A stretch of 64,000 bases of DNA from Hydrogenophaga sp. (GCF_030373225.1 NZ_JAUCZG010000023.1:1-64000), one strand, 5' to 3'. Shown: positions 8,855-19,136, counted from the stretch's first letter. Notes: generated by a model not told the origin, from the letters alone. Program-made: numbers and translations.

Positions 8855-9016
8855 TCATCCAGGCGGTCCGGTGTGTTCGGCACACCGTCCTCGTCGTCGC
8901 CATCGAATGCCCGGGTCCAACCATGGGACACCGCGAAACTGGCTCTGCCAGGCCGCCGGTGTCGCTCCCTTGAGGGGGTCGCGTGCCGCTCGGCGGGGGG
9001 GTATCGGATGTTTCAT
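8855..9016 (-). CDS. repeat-encoded mini-ORF after ftsA (53 aa)
   Basis: Begins MKHPIPPRRA, with its ATG overlapping the ftsA stop by one base (TGATG). It runs through the repeat and stops 67 nt before ftsZ, which has its own strong ribosome site. It shares the MKHP start with the mraY-murD mini-ORF. It may only be a by-product of the repeat. Confidence 0.3.
   Translation of the reverse strand: MKHPIPPRRAARDPLKGATPAAWQSQFRGVPWLDPGIRWRRRGRCAEHTGPPG
8920..9014. repeat. GC-rich palindromic repeat, type B, between ftsA and ftsZ
   Basis: Contains CTGGCTCTGCCAGG and CCCTTGAGGGGGTCGCG, with a run of C residues next to the ftsA stop on the coding strand. The end ATGAAACA plus C-run is shared with the mraY-murD repeat. 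Confidence 0.75.
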
Positions 9017-10245
9017 CAGAACGTCCCCACGAACCAGTTTTTCATGCGCTCCCATGCACCTTGCACGGAGCCTGCTTTCTGCGACACCTTGTGCCCGCGC
9101 ACACGCGCCAGGCGCGCTTCTTCGAGCAAGCCCATCACCGTGGCTGCGCGCGTCTGCGCCACCATGTCGGACAGGGCGCTGGCGTAGTTCGGAATGCCAC
9201 GGCGCACCGGCTTGAGGAAAATGTCCTCGCCGAGCTCGACCATGCCGGGCATGACGGCGCTGCCGCCAGTGAGCACGATGCCCGAGGACAACATTTCCTC
9301 GTGACCCGAGTCGCGCAGCACCTGCTGGACCAGCGAAAAGATTTCTTCCACCCGCGGCTCGATCACGCCGGCGAGCGCCTGGCGGCTGAGCATGCGCGGT
9401 GCGCGGTCGCCCAGGCCGGGCACCTCCACCTGGGTGTCCGGATCGGCCAGCAACTGCTTGGCGCAACCGCTCTCGACCTTGATGTCCTCGGCGTCCTTGG
9501 TGGGCGTGCGCAGCGCCATGGCGATGTCGCTGGTGATCAGGTCACCGGCGATCGGGATCACCGCGGTGTGGCGGATGGCCCCGCCCGAGAAGATCGCCAC
9601 ATCGGTCGTGCCCGCGCCGATGTCGACCAGGGCGACGCCGAGTTCCTTTTCGTCGTCGGTCAGCACCGCCTGGCTGCTGGCCAGCGGGTTGAGCATGAGC
9701 TGGTCCACCTCCAGGCCGCAGCGGCGCACACACTTGATGATGTTTTCCGCAGCACTTTGTGCGCCGGTCACGATGTGCACCTTGGCCTCCAGGCGGATGC
9801 CGCTCATGCCGATCGGCTCCTTCACTTCCTGGCCGTCGATCACGAACTCCTGGGGCTCCACCAGCAGCAGGCGCTGGTCGGTCGAGATGTTGATGGCCTT
9901 GGCCGTCTCGATCACGCGCGCCACGTCGGTGGCACTGACTTCGCGGTCCTTGATGGCCACCATGCCGCTGGAGTTGATGCCGCGGATGTGGCTGCCGGTG
10001 ATGCCGGTGTAGACGCGGGCGATGCGGCAGTCGGCCATCAGCTCGGCCTCTTTCAAGGCCTGCTGGATGCTCTGCACGGTGGCGTCGATGTTGACCACCA
10101 CGCCGCGCTTGAGGCCGTGGCTGGCGGCCACGCCCAGGCCTGCGAGCTTGAGCTCGCCGTTGGGCTGGACCTCGGCGACCACCACCATGATCTTGGCGGT
10201 TCCGATGTCGAGTCCGACCACCAAATCCTTGTATTCCTTGGCCAT
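9016..10245 (-). CDS. ftsA: cell division protein FtsA
   Basis: FtsA is the actin-like ATPase that anchors FtsZ filaments to the inner membrane. The 409-residue protein starts with the phosphate-1 motif VGLDIGTAKI, contains VDIGAGTTDVAIF (phosphate 2) and ends in the amphipathic helix RMKNWFVGTF that binds the membrane. It lies 13 nt downstream of ftsQ. Confidence 0.97.
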   Translation of the reverse strand: MAKEYKDLVVGLDIGTAKIMVVVAEVQPNGELKLAGLGVAASHGLKRGVVVNIDATVQSIQQALKEAELMADCRIARVYTGITGSHIRGINSSGMVAIKDREVSATDVARVIETAKAINISTDQRLLLVEPQEFVIDGQEVKEPIGMSGIRLEAKVHIVTGAQSAAENIIKCVRRCGLEVDQLMLNPLASSQAVLTDDEKELGVALVDIGAGTTDVAIFSGGAIRHTAVIPIAGDLITSDIAMALRTPTKDAEDIKVESGCAKQLLADPDTQVEVPGLGDRAPRMLSRQALAGVIEPRVEEIFSLVQQVLRDSGHEEMLSSGIVLTGGSAVMPGMVELGEDIFLKPVRRGIPNYASALSDMVAQTRAATVMGLLEEARLARVRGHKVSQKAGSVQGAWERMKNWFVGTF

Positions 10246-10258
10246 GATTGCTTCTTGA

Positions 10259-11053
10259 TTACCGTGTGGGTTGCGTTGCGTTGGGGGCGATGTCGGTGAC
10301 GGTGGTCACGCCGCGCAGGCGCAGGGCGTAACCGTTGGGATAGCGCAGGTCCACCGACTGCAGCGCGCCGGCATAACGCTCGGTGAGCTGGGACAGGGTG
10401 GCGCTGAAGCGGCGCGCGCGCGCCACCAGTTCGTCGGGCGTGCCGCGCCCGAGTTCGACCAGCGCGCCGTTGTCCAGCCGGGCTCGCCAGCTGCCGCGTT
10501 CGTTGAGTTCGAGCCGCTCGAGGCCGAGTTCGAGCGGGGCCAGTTCGGCCAGCAGCAGCTGGTACACGGTCCACACCTGGGCCGACTGTTCGGCCGGCCC
10601 GGCCAGTTCGGGCAGGTTGTCGCTGTCGTCGGGGCTGGCTTCAAAGACCTCGCCGAGTTCGCTCACCAGCCGGCCCGAGCCAGACTCACCCCACCACGCC
10701 ACGGCCTGGTGCTCCTGCAGGGTCACGCGCAAGCGGTTGGGAAACTCGCGCTGCACCACCGCCTGGCGCACCCAGGGCACCGCTTCGAACAGTTCGCGCA
10801 CCTGCTGCAGATCCACCGTGAGGAAGCTGCTCGAGAGGCGCGACTTCATCTGCGTGGCCAGCTGGGCGCGAAAGCTCACCGCGTTCTGGTGCACCACGTC
10901 ACCCTGCACCGTGATGGCCTTGACGGTCCAGACCGGATGGCGCACCAGCCAGGTCCCCAGCGCGCCCAGGCACAGCGCGACAAACAGCACGAGCAGCGCT
11001 TGCGTGAGCGCTGTCATGAGCTTGACGTCCAGTGGCAAGGGAGTGGTGGCCAT
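10259..11053 (-). CDS. ftsQ: cell division protein FtsQ
   Basis: A bitopic membrane protein that links early and late divisome parts through the FtsB-FtsL complex. The 264-residue protein has a cytoplasmic N-terminus, a membrane helix at about 15-35 (ALLVLFVALCLGALGTWLV) and a POTRA domain from about 42 (VKAITVQGDV). The order ddlB-ftsQ-ftsA is canonical, with 15 nt to ddlB and 13 nt to ftsA. The N-terminal start is the first in-frame ATG after the ddlB stop. Confidence 0.94.
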   Translation of the reverse strand: MATTPLPLDVKLMTALTQALLVLFVALCLGALGTWLVRHPVWTVKAITVQGDVVHQNAVSFRAQLATQMKSRLSSSFLTVDLQQVRELFEAVPWVRQAVVQREFPNRLRVTLQEHQAVAWWGESGSGRLVSELGEVFEASPDDSDNLPELAGPAEQSAQVWTVYQLLLAELAPLELGLERLELNERGSWRARLDNGALVELGRGTPDELVARARRFSATLSQLTERYAGALQSVDLRYPNGYALRLRGVTTVTDIAPNATQPTR

Positions 11054-11068
11054 GGGAGGGTGGGCAGG

Positions 11069-12013
11069 TCAGGCCGGGTTGTCCAGGGCTGCGCCGGCCA
11101 GCACGGCCAGGCACAGGTCTTCGTACGACAGTCCGGTCGCACGCGCCGACATCGGCACCAGCGAGTGGCCGGTCATGCCGGGCGAGGTGTTGATCTCCAG
11201 CAGGTACGGCGCGCGGGTCTTGGCGTCGATCATCACGTCGGCGCGTGCCCAGCCGCGGCAGTCCAGGGTGCGGAATGCCTTGAGCACCAGCGCCTGGATC
11301 ACCGCCTCTTCACCGTCGGGCAGACCACAGGGCACCAGGTACTGCGTGTCGTCGGTGAAGTACTTGTTCTGGTAGTCGTAGTTGCCGTCGGGTGCGACGA
11401 TGCGGATCACCGGCAGCGCGCGGGCGTCCTCACCGGTGCCCAGCACCGGGCAGGTCACCTCGTCGCCGGCGATGAACTGCTCACACATGACGAGCGGGTC
11501 CTGCCTGGCGGCGAGCTCGTAGGCGGCAGCGCACTGCGCTTCGCTCGTCACCTTGGTCAGTCCGATCGTCGAGCCTTCGCGGACCGGCTTGACGATCATG
11601 GGCGAGCCCAGGGCGCGGTAGGCATCCACGGTCTGCGCGGCGCTGTGCACCTGGCGCCAGGCCGGCGTGGCCAGACCTTCGGCGAGCCAGATGCGCTTGG
11701 TCATGAGCTTGTCCATGGCCACGCTGGATGCCATCACGCCGGGGCCGGTGTAGGGAATGCCCAGCAGTTCGAGTGCGCCCTGCACCGTGCCGTCTTCACC
11801 GAAGCGGCCGTGCAGCGCGATGAAGCAGCGCTCGAAGCCTTCGCGCCTGAGCTCGTCCAGGCCACGCTCGGCCGGGTCGAAGGGGTGCGCATCGACCCCC
11901 TTGGACTTCAGTGCCGCCAGCACGCCGCTGCCCGACATCATCGAGACCTCGCGCTCGGCCGAACGCCCGCCCATCAAGACCGCCACCTTGCCCAGCGCTT
12001 TCACATCGATCAC
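11069..12013 (-). CDS. ddlB: D-alanine--D-alanine ligase
   Basis: ATP-grasp enzyme that joins two D-alanines for the peptidoglycan stem peptide. The 314-residue protein shows [15 protein letters not shown] at the N-terminus, the ATP-grasp core, and the closing loop [15 protein letters not shown]. The start is the GTG at 12013 ([11 protein letters not shown]), because AAGGA lies 7 nt upstream; further upstream the frame would run into a repeat. The GTG overlaps the stop of a repeat-borne mini-ORF (GTGA). Confidence 0.95.
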   Translation of the reverse strand: MIDVKALGKVAVLMGGRSAEREVSMMSGSGVLAALKSKGVDAHPFDPAERGLDELRREGFERCFIALHGRFGEDGTVQGALELLGIPYTGPGVMASSVAMDKLMTKRIWLAEGLATPAWRQVHSAAQTVDAYRALGSPMIVKPVREGSTIGLTKVTSEAQCAAAYELAARQDPLVMCEQFIAGDEVTCPVLGTGEDARALPVIRIVAPDGNYDYQNKYFTDDTQYLVPCGLPDGEEAVIQALVLKAFRTLDCRGWARADVMIDAKTRAPYLLEINTSPGMTGHSLVPMSARATGLSYEDLCLAVLAGAALDNPA

Positions 12014-12123
12014 TGCGTTGTCCTTTGTTTTGTGTTCATGTGAGCCGGCGCCGGGCCGCCCCAAGCCGGCTCCGCCCCCTCGGGGGGCAGCGACCCGCGC
12101 AGCGGTGGAGCGTGGGGGCTCAT
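12010..12123 (-). CDS. repeat-encoded mini-ORF bridging murC to ddlB (37 aa)
   Basis: Begins [10 protein letters not shown]. Its ATG overlaps the murC stop (ATGA, 12120-12123) and its TGA overlaps the ddlB GTG (GTGA, 12010-12013). The frame crosses the whole type A repeat without a stop. It shares the MSPH start and the SLPPxGA core with the two mini-ORFs at 4429-4604. Whether a peptide accumulates is unknown. Confidence 0.4.
   Translation of the reverse strand: MSPHAPPLRGSLPPEGAEPAWGGPAPAHMNTKQRTTQ
12041..12119. repeat. GC-rich palindromic repeat, type A, between murC and ddlB
   Basis: Core CCCCCTCGGGGGGCAGCGA with flanks GGGCCGCCCCAAGCCGG and GCGCAGCGGTGGAGCGTGG, nearly identical to 1-53 and to both copies in the ABC exporter gene. 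Confidence 0.9.
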
Positions 12124-13529
12124 TGACTCACTCCCTGTGCCAGTTCGATCACCCGAGCGGCCACGGCGCCCACGGTGCCTGCGCCCATGCACAGGATCAC
12201 GTCGCCGTCCTGCGCGTTGTCCAGCACGGCCTGCGGCATCGCGTTGATGTCGTCCACGAACACCGGTTCGAGCTTGCCGGCCACGCGCAGCGCGCGGGCC
12301 AGCGAGCGGCCGTCGGCCGCCACGATCGGGCTCTCCCCCGCGGCGTACACCTCGGCCAGCAGCACCGCATCGGCGTGGTTGATCACCTTCACGAAGTCCT
12401 CGAAGCAATCGCGCGTGCGGGTGTAGCGGTGCGGCTGGAAGGCCAGCACCAGGCGGCGGCCAGGGTAGGCGCCGCGTGCAGCGGCCAGCGTGGCCGCCAT
12501 CTCCACCGGGTGGTGGCCGTAGTCGTCCACCACCGTGCAATGGCCACCGTGGGGCAGCGCGGCCTCGCCGTATCGCTGGAAGCGCCGGCCCACACCCTTG
12601 AAATCGGCGAGCGCCTGCACCACCGCCGCGTCGTCCACTCCGAGCTCCACCGCAATGCCGATGGCGGCCAGTGCATTGAGCACGTTGTGCTCTCCCGGCA
12701 GATTGAGCACGACGTCGAGGTCGGGCAGCTCCACGCCGTTGCGCCGCTGCACGGTGAAGTGCATCTGCGTGCCGACCGCGCGCACATTGACGGCACGCAC
12801 CTGCGCGTCCTCGGAGAATCCGTAGCTGGTGATGGGACGCGCGATCAGCGGAAGGATCTCGCGGATCGCGGCATCGTCCACACAGACCACGGCCGCACCG
12901 TAAAAAGGCATGCGGTGCAGAAACTCCACGAAGGCGGCCTTGAGCCGCCCGAAGTCGTGGCCGTAGGTGTCCATGTGGTCGGCATCGATGTTGGTCACGA
13001 CCGACAGCACCGGCAACAGGTTCAGGAACGAGGCGTCCGATTCGTCGGCCTCGACCACGATGTACTCACCCGAGCCCAGCGCGGCGTTCACACCCGCGCT
13101 GTTCAGGCGCCCGCCGATCACGTAGGTCGGATCGAGATCGGCCGCGGCCAGCACGCTGGCCACGAGGCTGGTGGTGGTGGTCTTGCCGTGCGTGCCGGCA
13201 ATCGCCACGCCCTTCTTCATGCGCATCAGCTCGGCCAGCATCACCGCGCGCGGCACCACCGGCACCAGCCTGGCATGGGCGGCCACCACCTCGGGGTTGT
13301 CCTCCTTCACCGCCGTCGACGTGACGATGGCGTCGGCCCCTTCGATGTGGGCGGCGTCGTGGCCGATGAACACCTCGGCGCCGAGCGCCACCAGACGGCG
13401 CGTGACCGTGCTCTCGCCCAGGTCGCTGCCGGAGATGCGGTAGCCCTGGTTGAGCAGCACCTCGGCGATGCCGTTCATGCCCGCTCCCCCGATGCCGACA
13501 AAGTGGATGTGACGGATGGCGTGTTTCAT
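12120..13529 (-). CDS. murC: UDP-N-acetylmuramate--L-alanine ligase
   Basis: MurC adds the first amino acid of the stem peptide. The 469-residue protein has the Rossmann-like start [17 protein letters not shown], the ATP-binding P-loop GTHGKTTTT at 112-120, and the C-terminal YGHHPVEM block of Mur ligases. Start ATG overlaps the murG stop by 4 nt. Confidence 0.97.
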   Translation of the reverse strand: MKHAIRHIHFVGIGGAGMNGIAEVLLNQGYRISGSDLGESTVTRRLVALGAEVFIGHDAAHIEGADAIVTSTAVKEDNPEVVAAHARLVPVVPRAVMLAELMRMKKGVAIAGTHGKTTTTSLVASVLAAADLDPTYVIGGRLNSAGVNAALGSGEYIVVEADESDASFLNLLPVLSVVTNIDADHMDTYGHDFGRLKAAFVEFLHRMPFYGAAVVCVDDAAIREILPLIARPITSYGFSEDAQVRAVNVRAVGTQMHFTVQRRNGVELPDLDVVLNLPGEHNVLNALAAIGIAVELGVDDAAVVQALADFKGVGRRFQRYGEAALPHGGHCTVVDDYGHHPVEMAATLAAARGAYPGRRLVLAFQPHRYTRTRDCFEDFVKVINHADAVLLAEVYAAGESPIVAADGRSLARALRVAGKLEPVFVDDINAMPQAVLDNAQDGDVILCMGAGTVGAVAARVIELAQGVSQ

Positions 13530-14602
13530 GGGTGCTGGACTTTCGCGAGTTGCTCGCAGGCGGACACCACGGCCGCCACGGCTTCTGTTTTCTGCATCTG
13601 TTTGGCCTTGCCGGCCATCGCCGCCAGTTGCTCGCGCTGCACGCTTTGCAGGCGGTGGGCCAGTTGCTGCGGGCTGAGTTCGTTCTGCGGCACCAGCCAG
13701 GCGGCGCCCGCGTCCACCAGAAATCGCGCGTTGGTGGTCTGGTGGTCGTCCACCGCAGACGGGAACGGCACGAACAGCGCGGCCGCACCCACGGCGGCGA
13801 TTTCGGTCACGGTGCTGGCCCCGCTGCGGCAGACGATGAGGTCGGCATGGGCGAAGGCCTGTGCCGTGTCGTCGATGAAGGGCGTGAGTTCGGCGTGCAC
13901 GCCGGCAGCCAGGTAGTTCGCGCGCAGCGCGTCGATCTGCTTTTCACCGCTCTGGTGGATGACCACGGGGCGCTGGGGCTCGGGGATCAGAGCGAGTGCC
14001 TGCGGCACCACGTCGTTGAGGGCCTTCGCACCCAGACTGCCACCCACCACCAGCAGGCGAAGCACGCCGCTGCGAGTGGCAAACCGCTCGGCTGGCGCGG
14101 GCTGGTGCAGGAACGGCGCACGCAACGGGTTGCCCACCCACTGCGACTTCTTCAACACATTCGGGAACGCGGTGAACACCCGGTCGGCCACGCCGGCCAG
14201 CACCTTGTTGGCCATGCCGGCCACCGAGTTCTGTTCGTGCAGCACCAGCGGTTTGCCCGCGAGCACGCCCATCATGCCGCCAGGAAAACTGATGTACCCA
14301 CCCAGGCCCACCACCACGTCGGGCCTGACGCGGCGCACCACCTGCAACGCTTGCCAGAAGGCGCGCAGCAGGCGCAGCGGCAACAGGGCGAGCGTGACCA
14401 CGCCCTTGCCGCGCACGCCACCGAAGTCGATGGTCTCCAGCGCGAAGCCGCGCGGCGGGACCAGCCGGCTTTCCATGCTGGCGGGTGCGCCCAGCCAGTG
14501 CACGCGCCAACCCCGTTCGCGCAGGGCCTCGGCCACGGCGAGGCCGGGAAAGATGTGGCCGCCGGTGCCGCCAGCCATGATGAGTGCGCATGGTGCGGTC
14601 AT
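13526..14602 (-). CDS. murG: UDP-N-acetylglucosamine--N-acetylmuramyl-(pentapeptide) pyrophosphoryl-undecaprenol GlcNAc transferase
   Basis: MurG converts lipid I to lipid II at the inner face of the membrane. The 358-residue protein starts [10 protein letters not shown] and has the glycine-rich loop [10 protein letters not shown] at once, with the second GGSLGA loop in the C-terminal domain. The start at 14602 is chosen because that glycine loop must lie near the N-terminus; the frame is open further upstream only through duplicated sequence. Its ATG overlaps the stop of a 30-codon ORF. Confidence 0.96.
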   Translation of the reverse strand: MTAPCALIMAGGTGGHIFPGLAVAEALRERGWRVHWLGAPASMESRLVPPRGFALETIDFGGVRGKGVVTLALLPLRLLRAFWQALQVVRRVRPDVVVGLGGYISFPGGMMGVLAGKPLVLHEQNSVAGMANKVLAGVADRVFTAFPNVLKKSQWVGNPLRAPFLHQPAPAERFATRSGVLRLLVVGGSLGAKALNDVVPQALALIPEPQRPVVIHQSGEKQIDALRANYLAAGVHAELTPFIDDTAQAFAHADLIVCRSGASTVTEIAAVGAAALFVPFPSAVDDHQTTNARFLVDAGAAWLVPQNELSPQQLAHRLQSVQREQLAAMAGKAKQMQKTEAVAAVVSACEQLAKVQHP

Positions 14603-14711
14603 GCCCGGCCACCCTTCATCATGGATGCGTGCCGCATCCCCGGACGCTGCGCGCCTGGCTGGCTGTTTTGAACAAACCGCCAGATGGTCATGCCCGGCCA
14701 CCCTTCATCAT
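14597..14711. repeat. 26-bp perfect direct repeat flanking a 63-bp spacer at the ftsW-murG junction
   Basis: 14597-14622 and 14686-14711 are identical over 26 bp, a period of 89. They carry the ftsW-stop/murG-start overlap in duplicate. The second copy is also flanked by an inverted repeat, AAACCGCCAGAT before it and CTGGCGGTTT after it. The spacer has a GGATGCG-TGC-CGCATCC hairpin. This looks like an insertion with target duplication or a slipped duplication. Confidence 0.9.
14599..14691 (-). CDS. mini-ORF bridging ftsW to murG (30 aa)
   Basis: Begins [10 protein letters not shown]. Its ATG overlaps the ftsW stop (ATGA) and its stop overlaps the murG ATG (ATGA). Its last residues (MMKGGRA) repeat the C-terminus of FtsW because of the 26-bp duplication. 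There is no independent ribosome site. Confidence 0.35.
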   Translation of the reverse strand: MTIWRFVQNSQPGAQRPGMRHASMMKGGRA

Positions 14712-16007
14712 CTGGCGGTTTTCGTAATCCACCCGCAGCACGATCGCAATCGCCACCAGGTTCAGCAGGATGGCCGAGCCGCCGTAGCTCATCAAAGGCA
14801 GCGTCAGGCCCTTGGTGGGCAGTGCACCGAGGTTCACGCCGATGTTGATGAAGGCCTGGAAGCCCAGCCACAGGCCCACGCCCTGCGCCACCAGACCGGC
14901 AAACACCTGGTCGAGCGCGATGGCCTGGCGGCCGATGTGCATGATGCGGCGCGTGAGCCACATGAACAGGCCGATCAGCACCAGCACACCGATCAGGCCG
15001 AATTCCTCGCCGATCACGGCGAGCAGGAAGTCGGTGTGGGCTTCGGGCAGCCAGTGCAGTTTTTCCACGCTGCCACCCAGACCCACGCCGAAGATTTCGC
15101 CACGGCCAAAAGCGATCAGTGAGTGCGAGAGCTGGTAGCCCTTGCCCAGCGCGTGTTCCACGCTCCAGGGGTCGAGGTAGGCAAAGATGCGTTCGCGGCG
15201 CCAGTCGCTGGCCATGATCATCAGCGCGAAGGCCGCCACCACCACCGCCGCGATCAGGAAGAACATGCGCGCATTGACACCCCCGAGAAAGAGGATGCCC
15301 ATGGCGATCACCACGATCACCATGAAGGCGCCCATGTCGGGCTCGGCCAGCAACAGCATGCCCACCACCGCCACCGCCGCCGCCATGGGCGTGACCGCCT
15401 GGAAGAAGCGTTGCTTCACCTCCATCTTGCGCACCATGTAGTCGGCCGCGTACAAGAGCACGGCCAGCTTGGCCAGCTCGGAGGGCTGAAAGTTCATGAC
15501 GCCCAGCGAGATCCAGCGGCGGGCGCCGTTGACGCCCTTGCCGATGAAGGGAAACAACACCAGCACCAGCAGCACCAGCGCCACGGCGAACATCCAGGGC
15601 GCCATCTTTTCCCAGCTGCGCATCGGAAACTGGAAGGCGACCATCGCCGCCACCAGCCCGATGGTCATGGAGATGGCGTGGCGCATCACGAAGTGCGTGT
15701 GCGCGTAGTTGGCAAATCGCGGGTTGTCCGGCAGTGCGATCGAGGCCGAATACACCATCACCAGACCCCAGGCCAGCAGTGCCACCACCACCCAGAGCAG
15801 CGGCTGGTCGAAGCCGAGTTCGCGCACCGCCACGTTGCGCGTGCCGGCGTAGGTCCGGTTGGACAGGCGCACCGGCAGCCCGTCGCGCGAGCCGCCGCCG
15901 GCCAGCGAGCCGGCCAGGTCGCGGCCCGGCAGTCTGGGCGTCAGGGCCGCGAGGCCTTCGCGCAGGCGCTGCGGCCATGTCAGGGTGGGCACGGCTTTTT
16001 TCTTCAC
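14688..16007 (-). CDS. ftsW: septal peptidoglycan polymerase FtsW
   Basis: A SEDS-family glycosyltransferase that polymerises septal peptidoglycan with FtsI. The 439-residue protein has a long polar N-terminus (about 60 residues) and about ten membrane segments. Conserved SEDS blocks are visible ([49 protein letters not shown]). The C-terminus QMMKGGRA has been reshaped or copied by the duplication at the murG junction. Its ATG overlaps the murD stop by 4 nt. Confidence 0.96.
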   Translation of the reverse strand: MKKKAVPTLTWPQRLREGLAALTPRLPGRDLAGSLAGGGSRDGLPVRLSNRTYAGTRNVAVRELGFDQPLLWVVVALLAWGLVMVYSASIALPDNPRFANYAHTHFVMRHAISMTIGLVAAMVAFQFPMRSWEKMAPWMFAVALVLLVLVLFPFIGKGVNGARRWISLGVMNFQPSELAKLAVLLYAADYMVRKMEVKQRFFQAVTPMAAAVAVVGMLLLAEPDMGAFMVIVVIAMGILFLGGVNARMFFLIAAVVVAAFALMIMASDWRRERIFAYLDPWSVEHALGKGYQLSHSLIAFGRGEIFGVGLGGSVEKLHWLPEAHTDFLLAVIGEEFGLIGVLVLIGLFMWLTRRIMHIGRQAIALDQVFAGLVAQGVGLWLGFQAFINIGVNLGALPTKGLTLPLMSYGGSAILLNLVAIAIVLRVDYENRQMMKGGRA

Positions 16008-17842
16008 AGACCGCCCTCCAGGCTCATGCCCTGTTCGGCGGCCAGATCGGCGACCGCGCCCACGAACACGCGGGCCCGGTGTTCGTAGTTGTCGAACATG
16101 TCCAGGCTGGCGCAGGCCGGCGACATCAGCACCGCGTCGCCCGAGCGGGCCTGCTGCGCGGCCAGCGCCACCGCCTCGGGCAGCGTGCCGGCATCGAGCT
16201 GGCGCACTTCGGCGGCTTCGAGGGCTCCGCCCACCGCTGCGCGCAGGCGCGCCGCATCACGACCGATGTACACCACGGCGCGCGCAAAACGCGCGAGCGG
16301 TTCGGCCAGCGGCGCAAAGTCCTGCCCCTTGCCGTCGCCACCCAGGATCACCACCAGGCGGCGCTCGGCGCCCAGGCCACAGACCGCCGCCAGCGTGGCG
16401 CCCACGTTGGTGCCCTTGCTGTCGTCGAAGTACTCGACCTCGTCGATGATGGCCACGGGCTCCACGCGGTGCGGCTCGCCGCGGTACTCGCGCAGGCCGT
16501 GCAGCATGGGGCCGAGCGCGGCGCCGGTGGAGGTGGCCAGCGCCAGCGCGGCCAGGGCGTTGGCGGCGTTGTGCCGGCCGCGGATGCGCAAGGCCTCCAC
16601 AGGCATCAACCGTTGGAAATAGACCTCGTCGTGAAGTGCTGGAGCCCCCACGCCGGCCGCTGCGCGCACTGCGCTGCCCCCCGAAGGGACTGCCGCGCCC
16701 TGGGACGGCCCGGCGGCACGGCGACCTGTCGAACGCGTTTCGTCCAGCGCCAGCGCACGCACCAGCCAGGCCATGCCGTTGAGCGTTTCGATGCCCCAGT
16801 CGCCGGCGCGCGTGGGCGCATCCAGCCCGAAGCTGGCCCACGGCCGGGCGCTCTGCTGGCGGTTGCGGTTGCCCACCTTCACCGTGACCAGGCCGGGCTG
16901 CAGTGCCATGACCTGCGGATCGTCGCGGTTGAGCAGCATCAGGGCACGGCTGCCGAACACGGCCGCCTTGGCCTGCGTGTAGGCGGCCATGCTGCCGTGC
17001 CAGTCGAGGTGGTCTTCGGTGATGTTGAGCACGCTGGCAGCGGTGGGCACGGCGTCCCAGTCGCTGCCGGCCGCACCGTCGAGCTGGAAGCTGGAGAGCT
17101 CGAGCACCCAGACGCGTGGCAGGTGGGCCGGCTGCGGCGGCTCGATGGGCGGCGGCACCCGCATGACGGCGCCGTCTTCGTCGGCCTCGCCCGGCGAAGG
17201 CAGGGCCTCGTCGTCTCCGGGCTCGACCAAGTCCGATGCATCGTCGATGACCCCCGTCACCGGGACAGCCGGGGCCGGCGCCTCGAGCGGTGCAGCGGCG
17301 GCGCGTTCGTCGTCGGCCTGCTGGGCCTCGGCCTCGGCGTCGAGCGCGGCAGACAACACATCCAGCAGGGCCGGGCCGATGTTGCCCGCCATCGCCACCT
17401 TCACGCCGGCACGCTGCAGCAGCAGGGTGGTGAGCGCGGTCACGGTGGTCTTGCCATTGGTGCCGGTGATGGCCAGCACCCGGGGGCGGTAAGGCAGGCG
17501 CTCGCGCTCGGCCAGCGTCATCAACGCGCGGGCGAACAAGCCCAGTTCGCCGAGCACGGCCACCTGGTGCGTCCGGGCCCACACGAACACGGTCTGCAGC
17601 GAAGCGGGAGCCAGTCCCGGGCTGCGTGCAATCAGTGTCCATTCGCCTCGCGCCATCAAGGCATCGTCGAACGCCCCACTCACGAAAGTCGCTTCAGGGC
17701 AGTCGGCGCGCAAGGCCGCCAGCTGTGGCGGCTGCTCACGGGTGTCGGCCACGGTCACGCGCGCACCCTGGCGCACGCACCAGCGCGCCATGGCCAGGCC
17801 GGAGGCGCCCAGACCGAGGATGAGAACAGCCTGCCCGTTCAT
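16004..17842 (-). CDS. murD: UDP-N-acetylmuramoylalanine--D-glutamate ligase, with two insertions
   Basis: MurD adds D-glutamate to UDP-MurNAc-Ala. Recognised by the N-terminal [12 protein letters not shown], the P-loop GTNGKTTVT at 127-135, [11 protein letters not shown] at 245-255 and [12 protein letters not shown] near 422. At 612 residues it is about 150 longer than usual. One insertion, about 168-243, is acidic and proline-rich and lies between [10 protein letters not shown] and the LELSSFQLD strand. A second, about 370-405 (ending ALHDEVYF), coincides with a palindromic repeat at 16641-16730 read antisense. Both insertions keep the frame. The start overlaps a mini-ORF stop by 4 nt. Confidence 0.93.
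   Translation of the reverse strand: MNGQAVLILGLGASGLAMARWCVRQGARVTVADTREQPPQLAALRADCPEATFVSGAFDDALMARGEWTLIARSPGLAPASLQTVFVWARTHQVAVLGELGLFARALMTLAERERLPYRPRVLAITGTNGKTTVTALTTLLLQRAGVKVAMAGNIGPALLDVLSAALDAEAEAQQADDERAAAAPLEAPAPAVPVTGVIDDASDLVEPGDDEALPSPGEADEDGAVMRVPPPIEPPQPAHLPRVWVLELSSFQLDGAAGSDWDAVPTAASVLNITEDHLDWHGSMAAYTQAKAAVFGSRALMLLNRDDPQVMALQPGLVTVKVGNRNRQQSARPWASFGLDAPTRAGDWGIETLNGMAWLVRALALDETRSTGRRAAGPSQGAAVPSGGSAVRAAAGVGAPALHDEVYFQRLMPVEALRIRGRHNAANALAALALATSTGAALGPMLHGLREYRGEPHRVEPVAIIDEVEYFDDSKGTNVGATLAAVCGLGAERRLVVILGGDGKGQDFAPLAEPLARFARAVVYIGRDAARLRAAVGGALEAAEVRQLDAGTLPEAVALAAQQARSGDAVLMSPACASLDMFDNYEHRARVFVGAVADLAAEQGMSLEGGL
16641..16730. repeat. palindromic repeat, type A, inside murD
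   Basis: On the plus strand it reads GGAGCCCCCACGCCGGCC, then CTGCCCCCCGAAGGGAC and CCTGGGACGGCCC, which is the type A order in diverged form. It is antisense to murD and encodes the second MurD insertion. Confidence 0.75.
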
Positions 17843-17961
17843 GGTCGAGCGCCTTCAATCAGGAGCATCGAGGGTCCGGCTTCGCCGGCCCGAGATGCCG
17901 CCCCCTTCCCGCCGAAGGCGAGAGAGGGGGGAGACGCGAAGCGGCGCGGGGGGTGTTTCAT
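17839..17961 (-). CDS. repeat-encoded mini-ORF bridging mraY to murD (40 aa)
   Basis: Begins [10 protein letters not shown]. Its ATG overlaps the mraY stop (ATGA, 17958-17961) and its stop overlaps the murD ATG (ATGA, 17839-17842). The frame passes through the whole repeat. The start MKHP is shared with the ftsA-ftsZ mini-ORF. Peptide function is unknown and may not exist. Confidence 0.4.
   Translation of the reverse strand: MKHPPRRFASPPSLAFGGKGAASRAGEAGPSMLLIEGARP
17870..17957. repeat. GC-rich palindromic repeat, type B, between mraY and murD
   Basis: Contains GGTCCGGCTTCGCCGGCC and CCCCCTTCCCGCCGAAGG followed by GAGAGGGGGGAGACGCGAAGCG, a chain of nested hairpins. Confidence 0.85.
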
Positions 17962-19136
17962 CTCAATTTCAAGGTGGACAAACCCACCAGGCACAACAGC
18001 ATGGTGATGATCCAGAAACGCACCACGACCTGCGTTTCCTTCCAGCCCTTTTTCTCGAAATGGTGGTGCAGCGGTGCCATCTGGAACAGCCGGCGACCCG
18101 TGCCGAAGCGGCGCTTGGTGTACTTGAACCAGGTCACCTGCAACATCACCGACAGCGCCTCGACCACGAAGATGCCACCCATGATGGCCAGCACGATCTC
18201 CTGCCGCACGATGACCGCGATGGTGCCCAGCGCGCCGCCGAGCGCGAGTGCGCCGACATCGCCCATGAAGACCTGCGCCGGGTGGGTGTTGAACCACAGG
18301 AAGGCCAGCCCCGCACCGGCCATGGCGGCGCAGAAGATCAGCAGTTCACCCGCACCGGGAATGTGGGGCAGCAGCAGGTAACGCGCGAACACGGCATTGC
18401 CGGTGGCGTAGGCAAAAACGCCCAGCGCAGAGCCCACCATCACCACCGGCATGATGGCCAGGCCGTCGAGGCCGTCGGTGAGGTTGACCGCGTTGCTCGA
18501 ACCCACGATGACGAGGTAGGTCATCACCACGAAGCCGAACACGCCCAGCGGGTAGCTGATCTCCTTGAAGAACGGCACCAGCAGCCCGGCCTGCGGCGGC
18601 AGGTCGACCGTGAAGCCGGACGACACCCAGGCAAAGAACAACTGCAGCACGCGCAGGTTGCTGGTCTCGGACACGCTGAACACCAGGTAGAAGGCGGCGA
18701 CCAGTCCGATGACCGATTGCCAGAGGTACTTCTCGCGCGAACGCATGCCCTCGGGGTCCTTGTGCACCACCTTGCGCCAGTCGTCGACCCAGCCGATGGC
18801 GCCGAAACCCAGCGTCACCAGCAAAACGATCCAGACGAAGCGGTTCGACAGGTCGAACCAGAGGATGGTGGAGACAGCGATGGAAAACAGGATCAGCACA
18901 CCGCCCATGGTGGGCGTGCCACCCTTGCTGATGTGGGTCTGCATCGCGTATTCGCGGATCGGTTGGCCGATCTTGAGTGCCGCCAGCCGACGGATGAAGT
19001 AAGGGCCGGCGGCCAGCCCCATGAGCAGCGCGGTGAGCGCGGCCATGACGGCGCGAAACGTCAGGTACTGGAACACCCGCAGGAATCCGAAATCAGGCGA
19101 CAGGCCTTGCAGCCAGAGGGCCAGGCTAGGCAGCAT
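17958..19136 (-). CDS. mraY: phospho-N-acetylmuramoyl-pentapeptide-transferase
   Basis: MraY transfers phospho-MurNAc-pentapeptide to undecaprenyl phosphate, forming lipid I. The 392-residue protein has ten membrane segments, the Asp-Asp pair in GWVDDWRK, the [11 protein letters not shown] loop and the [13 protein letters not shown] histidine motif, all family hallmarks. The start at 19136 ([12 protein letters not shown]) gives the usual N-terminus and overlaps the end of murF by 11 nt. Confidence 0.96.
   Translation of the reverse strand: MLPSLALWLQGLSPDFGFLRVFQYLTFRAVMAALTALLMGLAAGPYFIRRLAALKIGQPIREYAMQTHISKGGTPTMGGVLILFSIAVSTILWFDLSNRFVWIVLLVTLGFGAIGWVDDWRKVVHKDPEGMRSREKYLWQSVIGLVAAFYLVFSVSETSNLRVLQLFFAWVSSGFTVDLPPQAGLLVPFFKEISYPLGVFGFVVMTYLVIVGSSNAVNLTDGLDGLAIMPVVMVGSALGVFAYATGNAVFARYLLLPHIPGAGELLIFCAAMAGAGLAFLWFNTHPAQVFMGDVGALALGGALGTIAVIVRQEIVLAIMGGIFVVEALSVMLQVTWFKYTKRRFGTGRRLFQMAPLHHHFEKKGWKETQVVVRFWIITMLLCLVGLSTLKLR

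Noticed and set aside
7477-8973. Long plus-strand frame (about 500 codons) opposite ftsZ
   Set aside because: Its translation has no domain and is repetitive His/Gly-rich; it is a shadow created by GC-rich codon bias on the other strand. The same applies to frames opposite mur genes and others.
11757-13916. 719-codon plus-strand frame over ddlB and murC
   Set aside because: No start signal and composition of an antisense shadow; murC and ddlB have all their motifs on the minus strand.
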